A model generated the notes under the pieces. The model was not told where the DNA came from. It did no database searches and saw only the letters and a list, made by a program, of their open reading frames with translations. A program made the position numbers and the translations under genes. DNA of 64,000 nt, from NCBI GenBank assembly GCA_964448045.1, contig CAYUVF010000010.1, positions 1 through 64,000 on the forward strand. The letters run 5' to 3'. This document shows positions 34,829-45,491 of this stretch, in pieces (positions within the stretch are counted from its first letter, which is position 1; each line of letters starts with the position of its first letter). This DNA is from CAYUVF01 sp964448045 (GTDB lineage: Bacteria > Bacteroidota > Rhodothermia > Rhodothermales > Salinibacteraceae).

Positions 34829-36175
34829 TCACCGTGCCAGCGAGCGCTCGGTGAGCAGTTCGAGGCGGTAGATGTTGATGGTGTGGTCGTAGAGCGTCTT
34901 GAGATAGGCCAGCCGCTTGTTGGCGAGGGTGACCTCGGCGTTGAGCACATCAGTCGTCTTTTCGAGGCCCTGCTCGAAGCGATCCGAGCGGATGCGGAGC
35001 GACTCGCGCGCCTGCTCAACGGCGGCTTCGGCCTGACGGAGCTGCTGCCGGGAGGCCTCCAGATTGCGGAGTGCCGCGGTGATCTGCACTTCGTTCTGCA
35101 GCGCCTGATTGCGGACGGCCAGCTCGGCGCGCCGCTGCTCGGCCTGTGCGCGCTGGGCGCCGCCGATGTTTTTGAACCCGCTGAAGAGGTTCCAGCTGAG
35201 CGAGGCGCCGGCCATCCAGCTCTCGCCCTGCGTGCCAAAGGGCACCTCGTCGTTCCACTCGTAGCCGCCGAACGCATTGAGCGTGGGCAGAAAGGCGGAG
35301 CGTTTGGCGCGGAGCTGCTCCGCGGCGGCGTCGGCCTGGAAGCGGAGCGCGCGCATGTCCGAGCGCTGCTGGTTGATCTGGCCCACGTCGACGGTGTCTA
35401 CCGGCGCGGCCAGCTCCTGAAGCTGATCCGTCGGCTCGATGGGGACCTGCTTCTCCAGGCCCAGCAGGTAGCGAAGCTGGTCGGCGGCGTTTTGGGCGCG
35501 GGCCTGTGCATCGGTCTGCTGGCTTTTGAGCTCCAGCACGCGCACTTCGGCTGCGAGGAAATCGGCGCGGTTGATCATGCCCTGCTCGAAGAAATCCTGC
35601 GCCTGATCGCGATTGGCACGCGCTGCGGTCAGGGCCGAGTCGATCACGGCTTGCCGCTGCTGAGCCAGCACCAGGCCGTAGTAGCCCTCGCGCACCTTGA
35701 AGGTGACGAACGCTTCCGTGCGCTGTTGTCCCAAATCGGCAGCACGCGCCCGATCGGCGGCCGCGCGGCGCTGATAGAGGCCGTCGAGATTCAGGATGGG
35801 CTGGCGCACCTCGATCTTCGTCGTGAAGTTATCGACGCGGTCGGGGTTGTTGAGCGCATCCAGCGCCAGATCCTGCTGCGTGAATGCCTCTTGTTTCAGC
35901 TTGAAGCCGAAGGCGTTAACCGGATCGGTCGTGGCGGTCCCTTGCTCGCTGATGGTGAGCTGCGGTAGAAAGGTGGCGAGCGTCTGGCGCTTGCCCGCCC
36001 GAGCCGCATCGGCCTCCGCTGCCGCACTGCGAATCTGGAAGTTTTTCGCGCGGGCACGATCGAGCGCGTCGTCGATCGAGAGGCGCAGGGGTGCGGACGA
36101 GGGCGCTTGGGCGAACGCTGCGCTGCTCAGCGCGAGCAGCACGGCGGCGACGAAGAGAGGTCGGATAGAACCCAT
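34829..36175 (-). CDS. tolC: TolC-family outer-membrane efflux channel
   Basis: A 448-residue outer-membrane channel with a signal peptide (MGSIRPLFVAAVLLALSSAAFAQ). The two structural repeats of OEP proteins are visible: LRLSIDDALDRARAKNFQIRSAAAEADAARAGKRQTLATFLPQL at the start of the first, and ALRFQADAAAEQLRAKRSAFLPTLNAFGGYEW at the start of the second. Long coiled-coil helices follow each, with LRQAEAAVEQARESLRIRSDRFEQGLEKTTDVLNAEVTL near the C-terminus. It is the first gene of the efflux operon. The upstream 120 bp is strongly AT-rich and presumably holds the operon promoter. Confidence 0.94.
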   Translation of the reverse strand: MGSIRPLFVAAVLLALSSAAFAQAPSSAPLRLSIDDALDRARAKNFQIRSAAAEADAARAGKRQTLATFLPQLTISEQGTATTDPVNAFGFKLKQEAFTQQDLALDALNNPDRVDNFTTKIEVRQPILNLDGLYQRRAAADRARAADLGQQRTEAFVTFKVREGYYGLVLAQQRQAVIDSALTAARANRDQAQDFFEQGMINRADFLAAEVRVLELKSQQTDAQARAQNAADQLRYLLGLEKQVPIEPTDQLQELAAPVDTVDVGQINQQRSDMRALRFQADAAAEQLRAKRSAFLPTLNAFGGYEWNDEVPFGTQGESWMAGASLSWNLFSGFKNIGGAQRAQAEQRRAELAVRNQALQNEVQITAALRNLEASRQQLRQAEAAVEQARESLRIRSDRFEQGLEKTTDVLNAEVTLANKRLAYLKTLYDHTINIYRLELLTERSLAR

Positions 36176-36325
36176 CAGCAGGTGAGCGGCTATGGTTAGA
36201 GAATTAAAATCGTAACTGTATAACTTATCAGTTGAATAATGTTTCGCATTTAGGTTTTGAATAAACGGTGAGGTAATTTAAGGACGATTAAGATAAACTG
36301 AAAAGTAATATAATTGAGGCATGGA
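36176..36325 (-). promoter_or_regulatory. AT-rich leader of the efflux operon
   Basis: This 150-bp stretch is far richer in A and T than the rest of the window and lies directly upstream of tolC. A short inverted repeat (AACTG at 36214-36218 and CAGTT at 36229-36233) could be part of an operator. No efflux regulator gene is next to it. Confidence 0.45.
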
Positions 36326-36459
36326 ACTCCATGCAGTATGCGAAACATCATCCGCCAAAGAAGCACGGGGTCGTTGCAGTATGATGCCGGTGAAGACCGG
36401 GACGTGATGTGGGCGATTTACCCACGGGGAGCAGGCGGTGAAGAAGCGATGCCGCCCAT

Positions 36460-36508
36460 AAAAAACGCCCGCTCCCCGGGGCGCCGGGGGGGCGGGCGTA
36501 GTTTTTTT
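36460..36508. terminator. Bidirectional terminator beyond gcvP
   Basis: AAAAAACGCCCGC pairs across a GC-rich centre with GCGGGCG and TTTTTTT (36502-36508). On the minus strand the hairpin ends in TTTTTTAT, so it can terminate gcvP, which stops 19 bp before it. It also has a T tract on the plus strand. Confidence 0.85.
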
Positions 36509-36526
36509 GATCTGCAGATTACCGAG

Positions 36527-39436
<2,910 letters not shown>

Positions 39437-39826
39437 GGAACGCAGGTGCGAGAGCCGTTGGATTCAGTGAAAGGCGGGAGCAGAGCGCGCCGTCACGCGG
39501 ACTGCGCTACAGTTTTCAGTATAAGTTGAAAGCGTGTACGCTAAACGCACAGACGGCGGGGGCGTTCGCCGTGCGGCTCGGATTCAATAGTCGGTGCAGC
39601 GGAGACGCCGTCCGTAATTAGAGCTAACTTCAATGTATGAAGCAGGCAGGTTTTGATCAGCCCACCGGCCGGTGGAGATCGGTCGAAATATCGGCGTAGT
39701 AGCCATACCCCACGGACGGGGTGCAGTTCGTGATCAACCTGTAAATATGTGAGCAGATGGTTGCGGATGGACCGATGATCTGCTGTGCGCTCGAACGCCC
39801 GCTGATTTGCAGCGTAGGGTGAGCCG
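39437..39826. other. 390-bp divergent spacer between gcvP and DUF89 gene
   Basis: No convincing gene is present. A 63-codon minus-strand open frame (39657-39848) crosses it but has no recognisable features. The half near gcvP contains AT-rich words typical of promoters. I see no repeat of the families found elsewhere in the window. Confidence 0.4.
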
Positions 39827-41056
39827 TTGTCCGTTTCACAGAACCCAACCGCCGTGAACCGATCTGCGACTGACCTCCCTCCGTTCCTGCGCGGCACCGA
39901 TGCCGGCTCGTTCGCCCGGCACACCGTCACTACCCGCTGGCCGCGCATCGGGCGGCGCGTGATCGACGAGAACGACTTCCCCGCTGTCGTCAACCGCCGC
40001 CTCGATGCGCTCGTCGATGAGCTGCCGGACGCCGTCATCCGCCCGATCGAAGACGATGCGCCCGACGTGCCGCTCTGGAACCGGTGCCTCGAACGGTACG
40101 CGGGGCAGACGTGGTTGGAAATCCCGTGGTACGTGGGCGAAGCCTACTTTTACCGCCGGATCGTGGAGGCGACGGGCTACTTCCGCGAGGGGCCGGCGCG
40201 CGGGCAGGACCCGTTTGCGTATCAGAAGCGCGAGGGATTGGCGCAATCAGCCGAGGGCATTCGGGCGCTGAGCCAGTCGGTGGCGGAGCGGCCGGAGGGG
40301 CGCTCGCCGGAGCAGCTGCGGCGGATCGTGCGCGCGGCGCTTTGGGGCAATCAGGCCGACCTCAGCATGTGGGGCGCGGACGAGGACCGGCCGGATCACT
40401 TCGGCAGCGACGACGAGGACGCGCATCTGCTGGCCGATGATCGCAGTGCCATCATCGAGCATCTGCAATCGATCCCGCATCCGCCGCGCATCGACGTGAT
40501 CGCGGACAACGCGGGCTTCGAACTCGTCGGCGACCTCGTGCTGATCGACGAACTGCTGGCGAGCGAATGGGCCGAGACAGTTGTCCTTCACCTGAAGGCG
40601 CATCCGACGTTCGTGTCCGACGCCCGGATTACGGATGTGCACGCCACCCTCGACGCACTGGCGGCGGGCGACGACCCATCGGTGCGAGCCCTGGCGGGGC
40701 GGTGCCGCGGCTATCTTTCGGCGGGACGGCTGCGCTTCGCTGACAGCTGGATTTGGACGCTGCCGCTGGTTTACCGGGAGCTGCCGCCGTGGACGACGGC
40801 CGAACTCGCCCGCGCCGATTTGGTCATCACGAAGGGCGACGCCAATTACCGGCGGCTTTTGGGCGACCGGCACTGGGCCTTCACGACGCCATTCGTTACG
40901 GTCGTCGATTACTTCCCCGCGCCGGTGCTGGCCTTGCGCACCCTCAAAGCCGAAGTCGCTGCCGGACTGACCGACGCGCAAGTCGAGCGCCTCAACCGCA
41001 CTGATCCCGACTGGCTCGTCAACGGTAAGTGGGGCATCATCCAGTTTGCGGGGTGA
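39827..41056 (+). CDS. ARMT1-like / DUF89 damage-control phosphatase family protein
   Basis: A 409-residue protein of the DUF89/ARMT1 family, metal-dependent phosphatases that remove damaged or excess sugar phosphates. Family blocks are TWLEIPWYVGEAYFYRRIVEATGYF in the helical N-domain, VIADNAGFELVGDLVLIDELL with the metal-binding Asp-Asn, and ADLVITKGDANYRRLLGDRHW with the conserved Lys-Gly-Asp-Asn near the C-terminus. The TTG at 39827 is chosen because AGGGTGAG precedes it at a good distance; a GTG at 39854 is the alternative. Substrate unknown. Confidence 0.85.
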   Translation: MSVSQNPTAVNRSATDLPPFLRGTDAGSFARHTVTTRWPRIGRRVIDENDFPAVVNRRLDALVDELPDAVIRPIEDDAPDVPLWNRCLERYAGQTWLEIPWYVGEAYFYRRIVEATGYFREGPARGQDPFAYQKREGLAQSAEGIRALSQSVAERPEGRSPEQLRRIVRAALWGNQADLSMWGADEDRPDHFGSDDEDAHLLADDRSAIIEHLQSIPHPPRIDVIADNAGFELVGDLVLIDELLASEWAETVVLHLKAHPTFVSDARITDVHATLDALAAGDDPSVRALAGRCRGYLSAGRLRFADSWIWTLPLVYRELPPWTTAELARADLVITKGDANYRRLLGDRHWAFTTPFVTVVDYFPAPVLALRTLKAEVAAGLTDAQVERLNRTDPDWLVNGKWGIIQFAG

Positions 41057-41092
41057 GGGGCAGGCTGGTGGAAGACCTCGCTGTGATCCGAA

Positions 41093-41325
41093 GTCATGCC
41101 CGACTCCACACGAGGGCGCAAGCCCGACTGACGGAGTGAAACGGAGCTAAATGGTCCTCTCGCTAAGTTCGTATCATTACATTTTCAGCCTCATTAACGC
41201 CGAAAAGGCCCGTCATTCCCGTGAAAACGGGAATCCAGCGGGGATTGCTTTATTCTCTGGATCCCCGATCAGAGTCGGGGATGACTCATGTATTTAGCGA
41301 GAGAACCACTAAATCGGGCATCCAG
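41093..41325. repeat. Dispersed cassette repeat, copy 2a, split by a MITE
   Basis: Arms GTCATGCCCGA and TCGGGCATCCAG enclose ACACGAGGGCGCAAGCCCGA, CTGACGGAGTG and CGGAGCTAAA. The copy is interrupted at CTAAA by the 157-bp element at 41152-41308; the sequence on the two sides rejoins to match the intact copy at 43512. Confidence 0.7.
41152..41308. mobile_element. 157-bp MITE-like element with TIRs and 5-bp target duplication
   Basis: The ends are TGGTCCTCTCGCTAA and TTAGCGAGAGAACCA, which are inverted repeats matching at 14 of 15 positions. CTAAA flanks the element on both sides (41147-41151 and 41309-41313), as expected for a target-site duplication. The interior has no coding capacity but carries two REP-like hairpins in opposite order: one starting GTCATTCCCG and one ending CGGGGATGAC. 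No transposase that could move it is encoded in the window. Confidence 0.75.
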
Positions 41326-41344
41326 ATATTCTACAGTTTGTTCT

Positions 41345-41395
41345 GGATTCCCACACGAGCGAAGCGACTGACGAAGTAATCAAGTTGGGAATGAC
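41345..41395. repeat. Dispersed cassette repeat, copy 2b
   Basis: Arms GGATTCCCA and TGGGAATGAC enclose ACACGAGCGAAGCGACTGAC and GAAGTAATCAAG, a shortened form of the shared core. Together with copy 2a and the MITE it fills most of the 409-bp spacer between the DUF89 gene and the MBL gene, where I see no gene. Confidence 0.6.
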
Positions 41396-41465
41396 TTTTC
41401 TTAAACAGCTTTGCCGGTCGATTTCGCGACGCGTGGGAATCCGGAGCGTTCAAAAGAGGTGTCTT

Positions 41466-42374
41466 CTAACCTGTCGCCTCGGCGCCGTACTTCGTCCAGT
41501 AGCGCCGGAGGCCCATCGCGGCCATCCAGCTGGGATTGGCCGTTTCGTAGAGCGCCCAGTCTGCGTCCGAGACGCCGTCCTCCGCAGCGTGCTGGCGCAT
41601 CCAGTCGACCACGCGCTCGCGCCATTCGGCGTCGCTCGGGTCATCGGCGAGGGCCTCGGGGAGCCAGCGTTCGGCGGTGCGGATGCCGCTCTCCAGCCGG
41701 TCGAGGTGGGCGCCGACGTCGTCGTACGGGCCGAAGTGCGTCGGCATCAGCCGGTCGATGTCCGCCTCGCGGAGGGTGTCGATGCTGTCGCGCCAGAGGT
41801 CGAGCCGGATTTCGGGCGGGGCCAGCGGCAGCGACACGTGCTCGTGGCCGGGGATGCGTACGCCGCCGACGTCGCCGGTAAAGCACACGCCCTCCAGTAC
41901 AAACGCCATGTGATGATAGGCGTGGCCGGGCGTGTCGAGCGCGATGAAGCGCAGCCCGCCGATGGTGATGTCGTCGCCGTCGTTCAATTCAATGAGCTGA
42001 GCCTCCGGCACGGGCACGATGTCGCCCCAGAGCCGCTCCATGTCGTCGCCGTAGATGCGGGTGGCGCTGGTCCACAGCTTCTCTGGGTTGCGCAGGTGCG
42101 GCGCGCCGACATGGTGGACGTGGACCGTGGCGCCGTGCTGGGCCAGCCATCCGGCGGCGCCAGCGTGATCGAGGTGGATGTGGGTGACGAGCACATCGGT
42201 GACGTCGGATGGCGTGAGGCCGTGCTCGGCGAGGCGCGCCTGCAGCATGGCCGTCGTAGAGCCGGGCCCCGTTTCGACGAGCACGCCGCCGTCGTCATGT
42301 TCGATGAGATAGGCCGCGATCGTCTGCGGTTCGTCGTGAAAGTGGAGGTCAAGCGTGTGAATGGGCGGAGCCAT
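41466..42374 (-). CDS. MBL-fold metallo-hydrolase
   Basis: A 302-residue hydrolase of the metallo-beta-lactamase fold. The metal-binding signature VTHIHLDHAGAAGWL is present, with further ligands in DTPGHAYHHM, FTGDVGG and MPTHFGPYDDV. A C-terminal helical extension (about residues 215-302, DAEWRERVVDWMRQHAAEDG) is typical of glyoxalase II-like and related thioester hydrolases. Substrate unknown. The start at 42374 lies 26 bases inside the end of the sirtuin gene, so the two are coupled in one operon. Thioester or acyl-donor metabolism would fit a deacylase partner, but this is inference. Confidence 0.88.
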   Translation of the reverse strand: MAPPIHTLDLHFHDEPQTIAAYLIEHDDGGVLVETGPGSTTAMLQARLAEHGLTPSDVTDVLVTHIHLDHAGAAGWLAQHGATVHVHHVGAPHLRNPEKLWTSATRIYGDDMERLWGDIVPVPEAQLIELNDGDDITIGGLRFIALDTPGHAYHHMAFVLEGVCFTGDVGGVRIPGHEHVSLPLAPPEIRLDLWRDSIDTLREADIDRLMPTHFGPYDDVGAHLDRLESGIRTAERWLPEALADDPSDAEWRERVVDWMRQHAAEDGVSDADWALYETANPSWMAAMGLRRYWTKYGAEATG

Positions 42375-43236
42375 AAGCAGCGGAAGCGGTGGATGAGCGG
42401 TCAGCGGAACATAGGGCGTCGGCCAGATGCGGGAGCACCGTGCCGGTGGCGCCGTCGATCTGAGTGTGGGCCAGGGCGTCGCCACGCGTGGCGCCGAGGT
42501 TGACGATGCCGACGGGCAGCTGCTCTTTTGCGGCGCGCAGCACGAAGCGGTAGCCGGAGTACACCGCCAGCGACGAGCCGACGACGATCAGCGCCTCGGC
42601 TTCATCGAAGAGTTGCCACGCCGCCTTCACTTTTGGTGGTGGTACGTTCTCCCCGAAGAATACGACATCGGGCTTCAGCGCGCCGCCGCAGCGCCGGCAG
42701 CCGGGGACGCGGAACGATTCGGTCGCCTCCGGCGGGAGGTCGGCATCGCCATCGGGCGCCAGCTCGGCCGAGCGCGTCTGCCAGTCGGGGTTCAGTTGGA
42801 GCAACCGCCGCTGCAGCGCCTCCCGATCGGTGCGGGCGCCGCAGTCAAGGCAACGGACCTCCGCGAGGGCGCCGTGCAACTCCACGACCCGCTCGCTTCC
42901 GGCCGACTGGTGGAGGCGGTCGACGTTCTGCGTGATGATGCCCTGGACGAGGCCGGCTTGCTCCAAGCGGGCGAGCGCGGCGTGGCCGGGATTGGGCTGG
43001 GCAGATCGGAAGTTGGGCCATCCGATGGCGCTGCGCGCCCAGTAATGGCGGCGCGCTGCAGCGTCGCTCACGAACGCTTTGTACTGGATCGGATCGCGCG
43101 ATTTGCGCCGCGTTTCCGGCCCGCGATAATCGGGAATGCCGGATTCGGTGCTGACGCCCGCGCCGCTGAGGACGACGGTGCGGGCATTCCGCATCAAGCG
43201 AATCAGAGAGGATACGTCCGTCATCGATGGGGACAT
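42349..43236 (-). CDS. cobB: Sirtuin, NAD-dependent protein deacylase
   Basis: A 295-residue SIR2-family enzyme that removes acyl groups from lysines using NAD+. It has the GAGVSTESGIPDYRGP NAD motif, ITQNVDRLHQSAGS, the catalytic histidine in VVELHGALAEVRC, the zinc ribbon cysteines (CLDC and CRRC), and the VVFFGENVPPPKVKAAW and VVGSSLAVYSGYRFVLRAA blocks. The length and the DRLHQSAGS spacing point to class II (SIRT4-like) sirtuins. The zinc-ribbon insert is long. The gene overlaps the MBL hydrolase that follows. Confidence 0.93.
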   Translation of the reverse strand: MSPSMTDVSSLIRLMRNARTVVLSGAGVSTESGIPDYRGPETRRKSRDPIQYKAFVSDAAARRHYWARSAIGWPNFRSAQPNPGHAALARLEQAGLVQGIITQNVDRLHQSAGSERVVELHGALAEVRCLDCGARTDREALQRRLLQLNPDWQTRSAELAPDGDADLPPEATESFRVPGCRRCGGALKPDVVFFGENVPPPKVKAAWQLFDEAEALIVVGSSLAVYSGYRFVLRAAKEQLPVGIVNLGATRGDALAHTQIDGATGTVLPHLADALCSADRSSTASAAYGSAHSHA

Positions 43237-43888
43237 ATTGAGTGCGGATCGGTCTGCCGCCGCGGAAAAGTTGGTTTCTACTTCCCACCCGGGCGGACTG
43301 TCTTTCTCGGGCCGTGGCGGCTGCGTAGCACGACGAGAAGTTGCTGCTCATAATCATACCCAGTTCATACCAGCCACGATCCATGCCTTGCCAGCAGGTT
43401 GGATCGTCAAAGGCCGTGACGCATGAACGGGGCCCAGCGATGGGCTCATACCAACTCCGCATGCTTCGTTGGGGTATGGGAAGACCATCGAAGAGCCTCT
43501 TAATTTCGAAGTCATGCCCGACCCCACACGAGGGCGTAAGCCCGAGGGCCGAAGGTCATGCCTACGGTGCTGACGGAGCAAAGCGGAGCTAATCGGGCAT
43601 CCAGGCTACCCCGCGGTTGTTCTGGATTGTGCGCCTGCGGCGCAGGTCGTGCGAAAGCTCTTACATTCAATCTACGGGATGATGAAGCACGACCAGGATT
43701 TTGACGGAGAGAAATTCTACCGCCTCCCCCCAAACCCCTTGACTTCCAAGAGAGTGTTTAACGGGTGAGTTTGGTGGCGATGGATGCCGCTAACATATGG
43801 AAACAGCACGTGAGGCGCTACTGGTAGGAGGACACCACAGCAACAGTTGCTGCGCGGAACCCGCGACGGCCGTTGCGGGCTTCTGCAG
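43237..43888. other. 652-bp spacer between hisN-like and sirtuin genes
   Basis: No gene is recognised. It contains one intact dispersed cassette repeat (43512-43605). It also has a pair of complementary words, CATACCC near 43367 and GGGTATG near 43472. Finally, there is a GC-rich hairpin of the type ACCCGC/GCGGG just after the hisN-like stop, at about 43860-43880. The remaining sequence shows no features I can support. Confidence 0.4.
43512..43605. repeat. Dispersed cassette repeat, copy 3 (intact)
   Basis: Arms GTCATGCCCGA and TCGGGCATCCAG enclose ACACGAGGGCGTAAGCCCGA, GGGCCGAAGGTCATGCC, GTGCTGACGGAG and AAGCGGAGCTAA. This is the most complete copy and shows the uninterrupted target of the MITE in copy 2a. 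Confidence 0.7.
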
Positions 43889-44692
43889 TCAGCCATCGGG
43901 CTGCATCACGGCGCAGACTGCCTCGGCGAGGGCGCGGGTGCTGGCGGTGACGAGACTGCCGCCGAACACGATGTCGTCGTCGGAGCCATCGAGCGTCATC
44001 GCGACGCCGCCCGCTTCGCGGACGCACGGCACGAGGGCGGCCACGTCCCAGGGCGACATCAGCGTATCGACCGCCGCGTGAATCCGGCCGCGGGCGACGA
44101 GGGCGTGCTGCATGCAGTCGGTGACGAAGCGGAACTTGCCGGCCCGGCGAATCAGGGCGGAAAGGCGGTACGGCGGATCGTCGGGGAGGGTGATGTCGGA
44201 GTGGTGCGGGCCGGTGGTGGAGACGGTGGCGGCGTCGAGCGCCTCCACGGGATCGACGGTGACGCGCTTCGGCTCGGCATTCCCGGTGCGAAACCAGCAG
44301 CCTTCGCCCCGCGCGGCGTACACCGTCTCGCCGATTGCGGGAAAGTGGATCACGCCGACGACCGGTGCGCCGTCCTCCATCACCCCCACGAGGGTCCCGA
44401 AGAGGGGCACGCCGATGGTGAATCCGGCCGTACCGTCAATCGGGTCGAGCACCCAGCGGAAACGGGCGTCACCCCCGGTATCGCCGAACTCCTCGCCGAG
44501 GATGTCGTGCTCGGGATATTGCTGCTCGATCAGGGTGCGCATGTGGCGTTCGCCGGCACGGTCGGCCTCGGTGACTTCGGTGCCATCGGGTTTGCGGTCG
44601 ACGGCCACCGTCCGGTAGCGGGGCATGATCTCGGATGCGGCGCTGCGGGCCAGGTGGAGGGCGAAGTCGAGGAGTGTGGAGCGGTCGGGCAT
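43889..44692 (-). CDS. hisN: Inositol monophosphatase family protein, probable histidinol-phosphatase (HisN type)
   Basis: A 267-residue Mg-dependent phosphatase. The metal-site motifs are complete: ILGEEFGD, WVLDPIDGTAGFTIGVPLFGTLVG and, near the C-terminus, MSPWDVAALVPCVREAGGV. Phe-Thr-Ile-Gly after the DPIDGT motif and the overall length match the HisN histidinol-phosphatases of actinobacteria and relatives more closely than inositol phosphatases such as SuhB. It is not in a his operon here, so the substrate assignment is tentative; fructose-1,6-bisphosphatase or inositol phosphatase activity is possible. Confidence 0.82.
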   Translation of the reverse strand: MPDRSTLLDFALHLARSAASEIMPRYRTVAVDRKPDGTEVTEADRAGERHMRTLIEQQYPEHDILGEEFGDTGGDARFRWVLDPIDGTAGFTIGVPLFGTLVGVMEDGAPVVGVIHFPAIGETVYAARGEGCWFRTGNAEPKRVTVDPVEALDAATVSTTGPHHSDITLPDDPPYRLSALIRRAGKFRFVTDCMQHALVARGRIHAAVDTLMSPWDVAALVPCVREAGGVAMTLDGSDDDIVFGGSLVTASTRALAEAVCAVMQPDG

Positions 44693-44719
44693 CGGAAGAG
44701 ATTGATGAAATAGCGGGAT

Positions 44720-44971
44720 TCAAGTGTCGTTGCCATCAGGCAGGAGCGCGACGATGCGCGCGGGGCCGCCGCTGCCGCCTTCGATCTTCATCGGCAGCGC
44801 GATCACGTGAAAGCCTTGCGCCGGCAATCGGTCCAGGTTGGCAAGGTTTTCGAAGCCGGCAATTCCGTCCGCGAACAGGATCTGGTGGGCGCGGAAATCG
44901 GCGGATTGGCATCCGGTGAGCGTGAGGGCGGCGAGGGCGATCAGGGCACTGGTTGGGCGGAGCATGCGCAT
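44720..44971 (-). pseudogene. Decayed secreted cyclase (kynurenine formamidase family): signal peptide joined to C-terminal fragment
   Basis: An 83-codon frame encodes a lipoprotein signal (MRMLRPTSALIALAALTLTGC). It then runs, after only seven residues, into HQILFADGIAGFENLANLDRLPAQGFHVIALPMKIEGGSGGPARIV. The second part is the C-terminal end of the putative cyclase/kynurenine formamidase family (PF04199), whose members have more than 200 residues. The catalytic HxGTHxDxPxH region is absent. The simplest explanation is an in-frame internal deletion that removed most of the enzyme. A small functional secreted protein cannot be excluded. Confidence 0.65.
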
Positions 44972-45152
44972 GGCGGCGGCGGTGTTGATGAGCGGATCGT
45001 TCGGGCCTGCATTCGGCGCGGTGTTGATGTAAGGTCACAGACGATCGGCTTGGAAGCAAGTGGATTCGGGGCCGCGCCGCCGAATCGAATAGCGGCCCAT
45101 CGGCGTTGGTGGACGCACCGCTGTCTTCGTTCATCTGATCTGCCGAGGTGCC

Positions 45153-45476
45153 ATGCCCGAGTCTCCGTTCGACGTGACGATTCAAGTTGGCCGGATTATT
45201 CGCGCCGCGCCGTTTCCGGAAACGCGCAAGCCCAAGATGTGCAAGCTGTGGATCGACCTGGGGGAGCGGACGGTGCGCTCGGCCGCGCAGCTGCTCTACC
45301 ACCACGAGGCCGAGGCGTTGGTGGGCCAGCAGGTGCTCTGCGCGACGGACCTCGGCACGGTGAACATTGCCGGTTTCACCTCGGAGGTGCTCACGCTCGG
45401 CGTGCCGGGCGACGACGGCCATCCGGTGCTCGTGACGCCGGCGAACGAGGTGCCGCTCGGCGGGGCGTTGTACTGA
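45153..45476 (+). CDS. csaA: CsaA-type tRNA-binding/chaperone protein
   Basis: A 107-residue protein of the tRNA-binding (EMAP/OB-fold) family, similar to CsaA, reported as an export-related chaperone in Bacillus. The pattern VTIQVGRIIRAAPFPETRKPKMCKLWIDLGE, then RSAAQLLYHHEAEALVGQQVLCATDLGTVNIAGFTSEVLTLGV, matches the family along its full length. The ATG is preceded by GAGGTG at a very short distance. It is convergent with rnc, 15 bp away. Confidence 0.88.
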   Translation: MPESPFDVTIQVGRIIRAAPFPETRKPKMCKLWIDLGERTVRSAAQLLYHHEAEALVGQQVLCATDLGTVNIAGFTSEVLTLGVPGDDGHPVLVTPANEVPLGGALY

Positions 45477-45491
45477 GGGGGAAATCGCGCT

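Noticed and set aside
36214..36233. TetR-type operator in the tolC leader (AACTG...CAGTT)
   Set aside because: The arms are only 5 bp in an AT-rich region and no regulator is adjacent. It is noted within the leader feature but not called as an operator.
39437..39540. Glycine riboswitch in the gcvP leader
   Set aside because: None of the conserved glycine-aptamer boxes could be found on the minus strand.
39657..39848. Short minus-strand open frame in the gcvP-DUF89 spacer
   Set aside because: It has no recognisable motif, irregular codon use and no clear start, and it overlaps the neighbouring gene's start.
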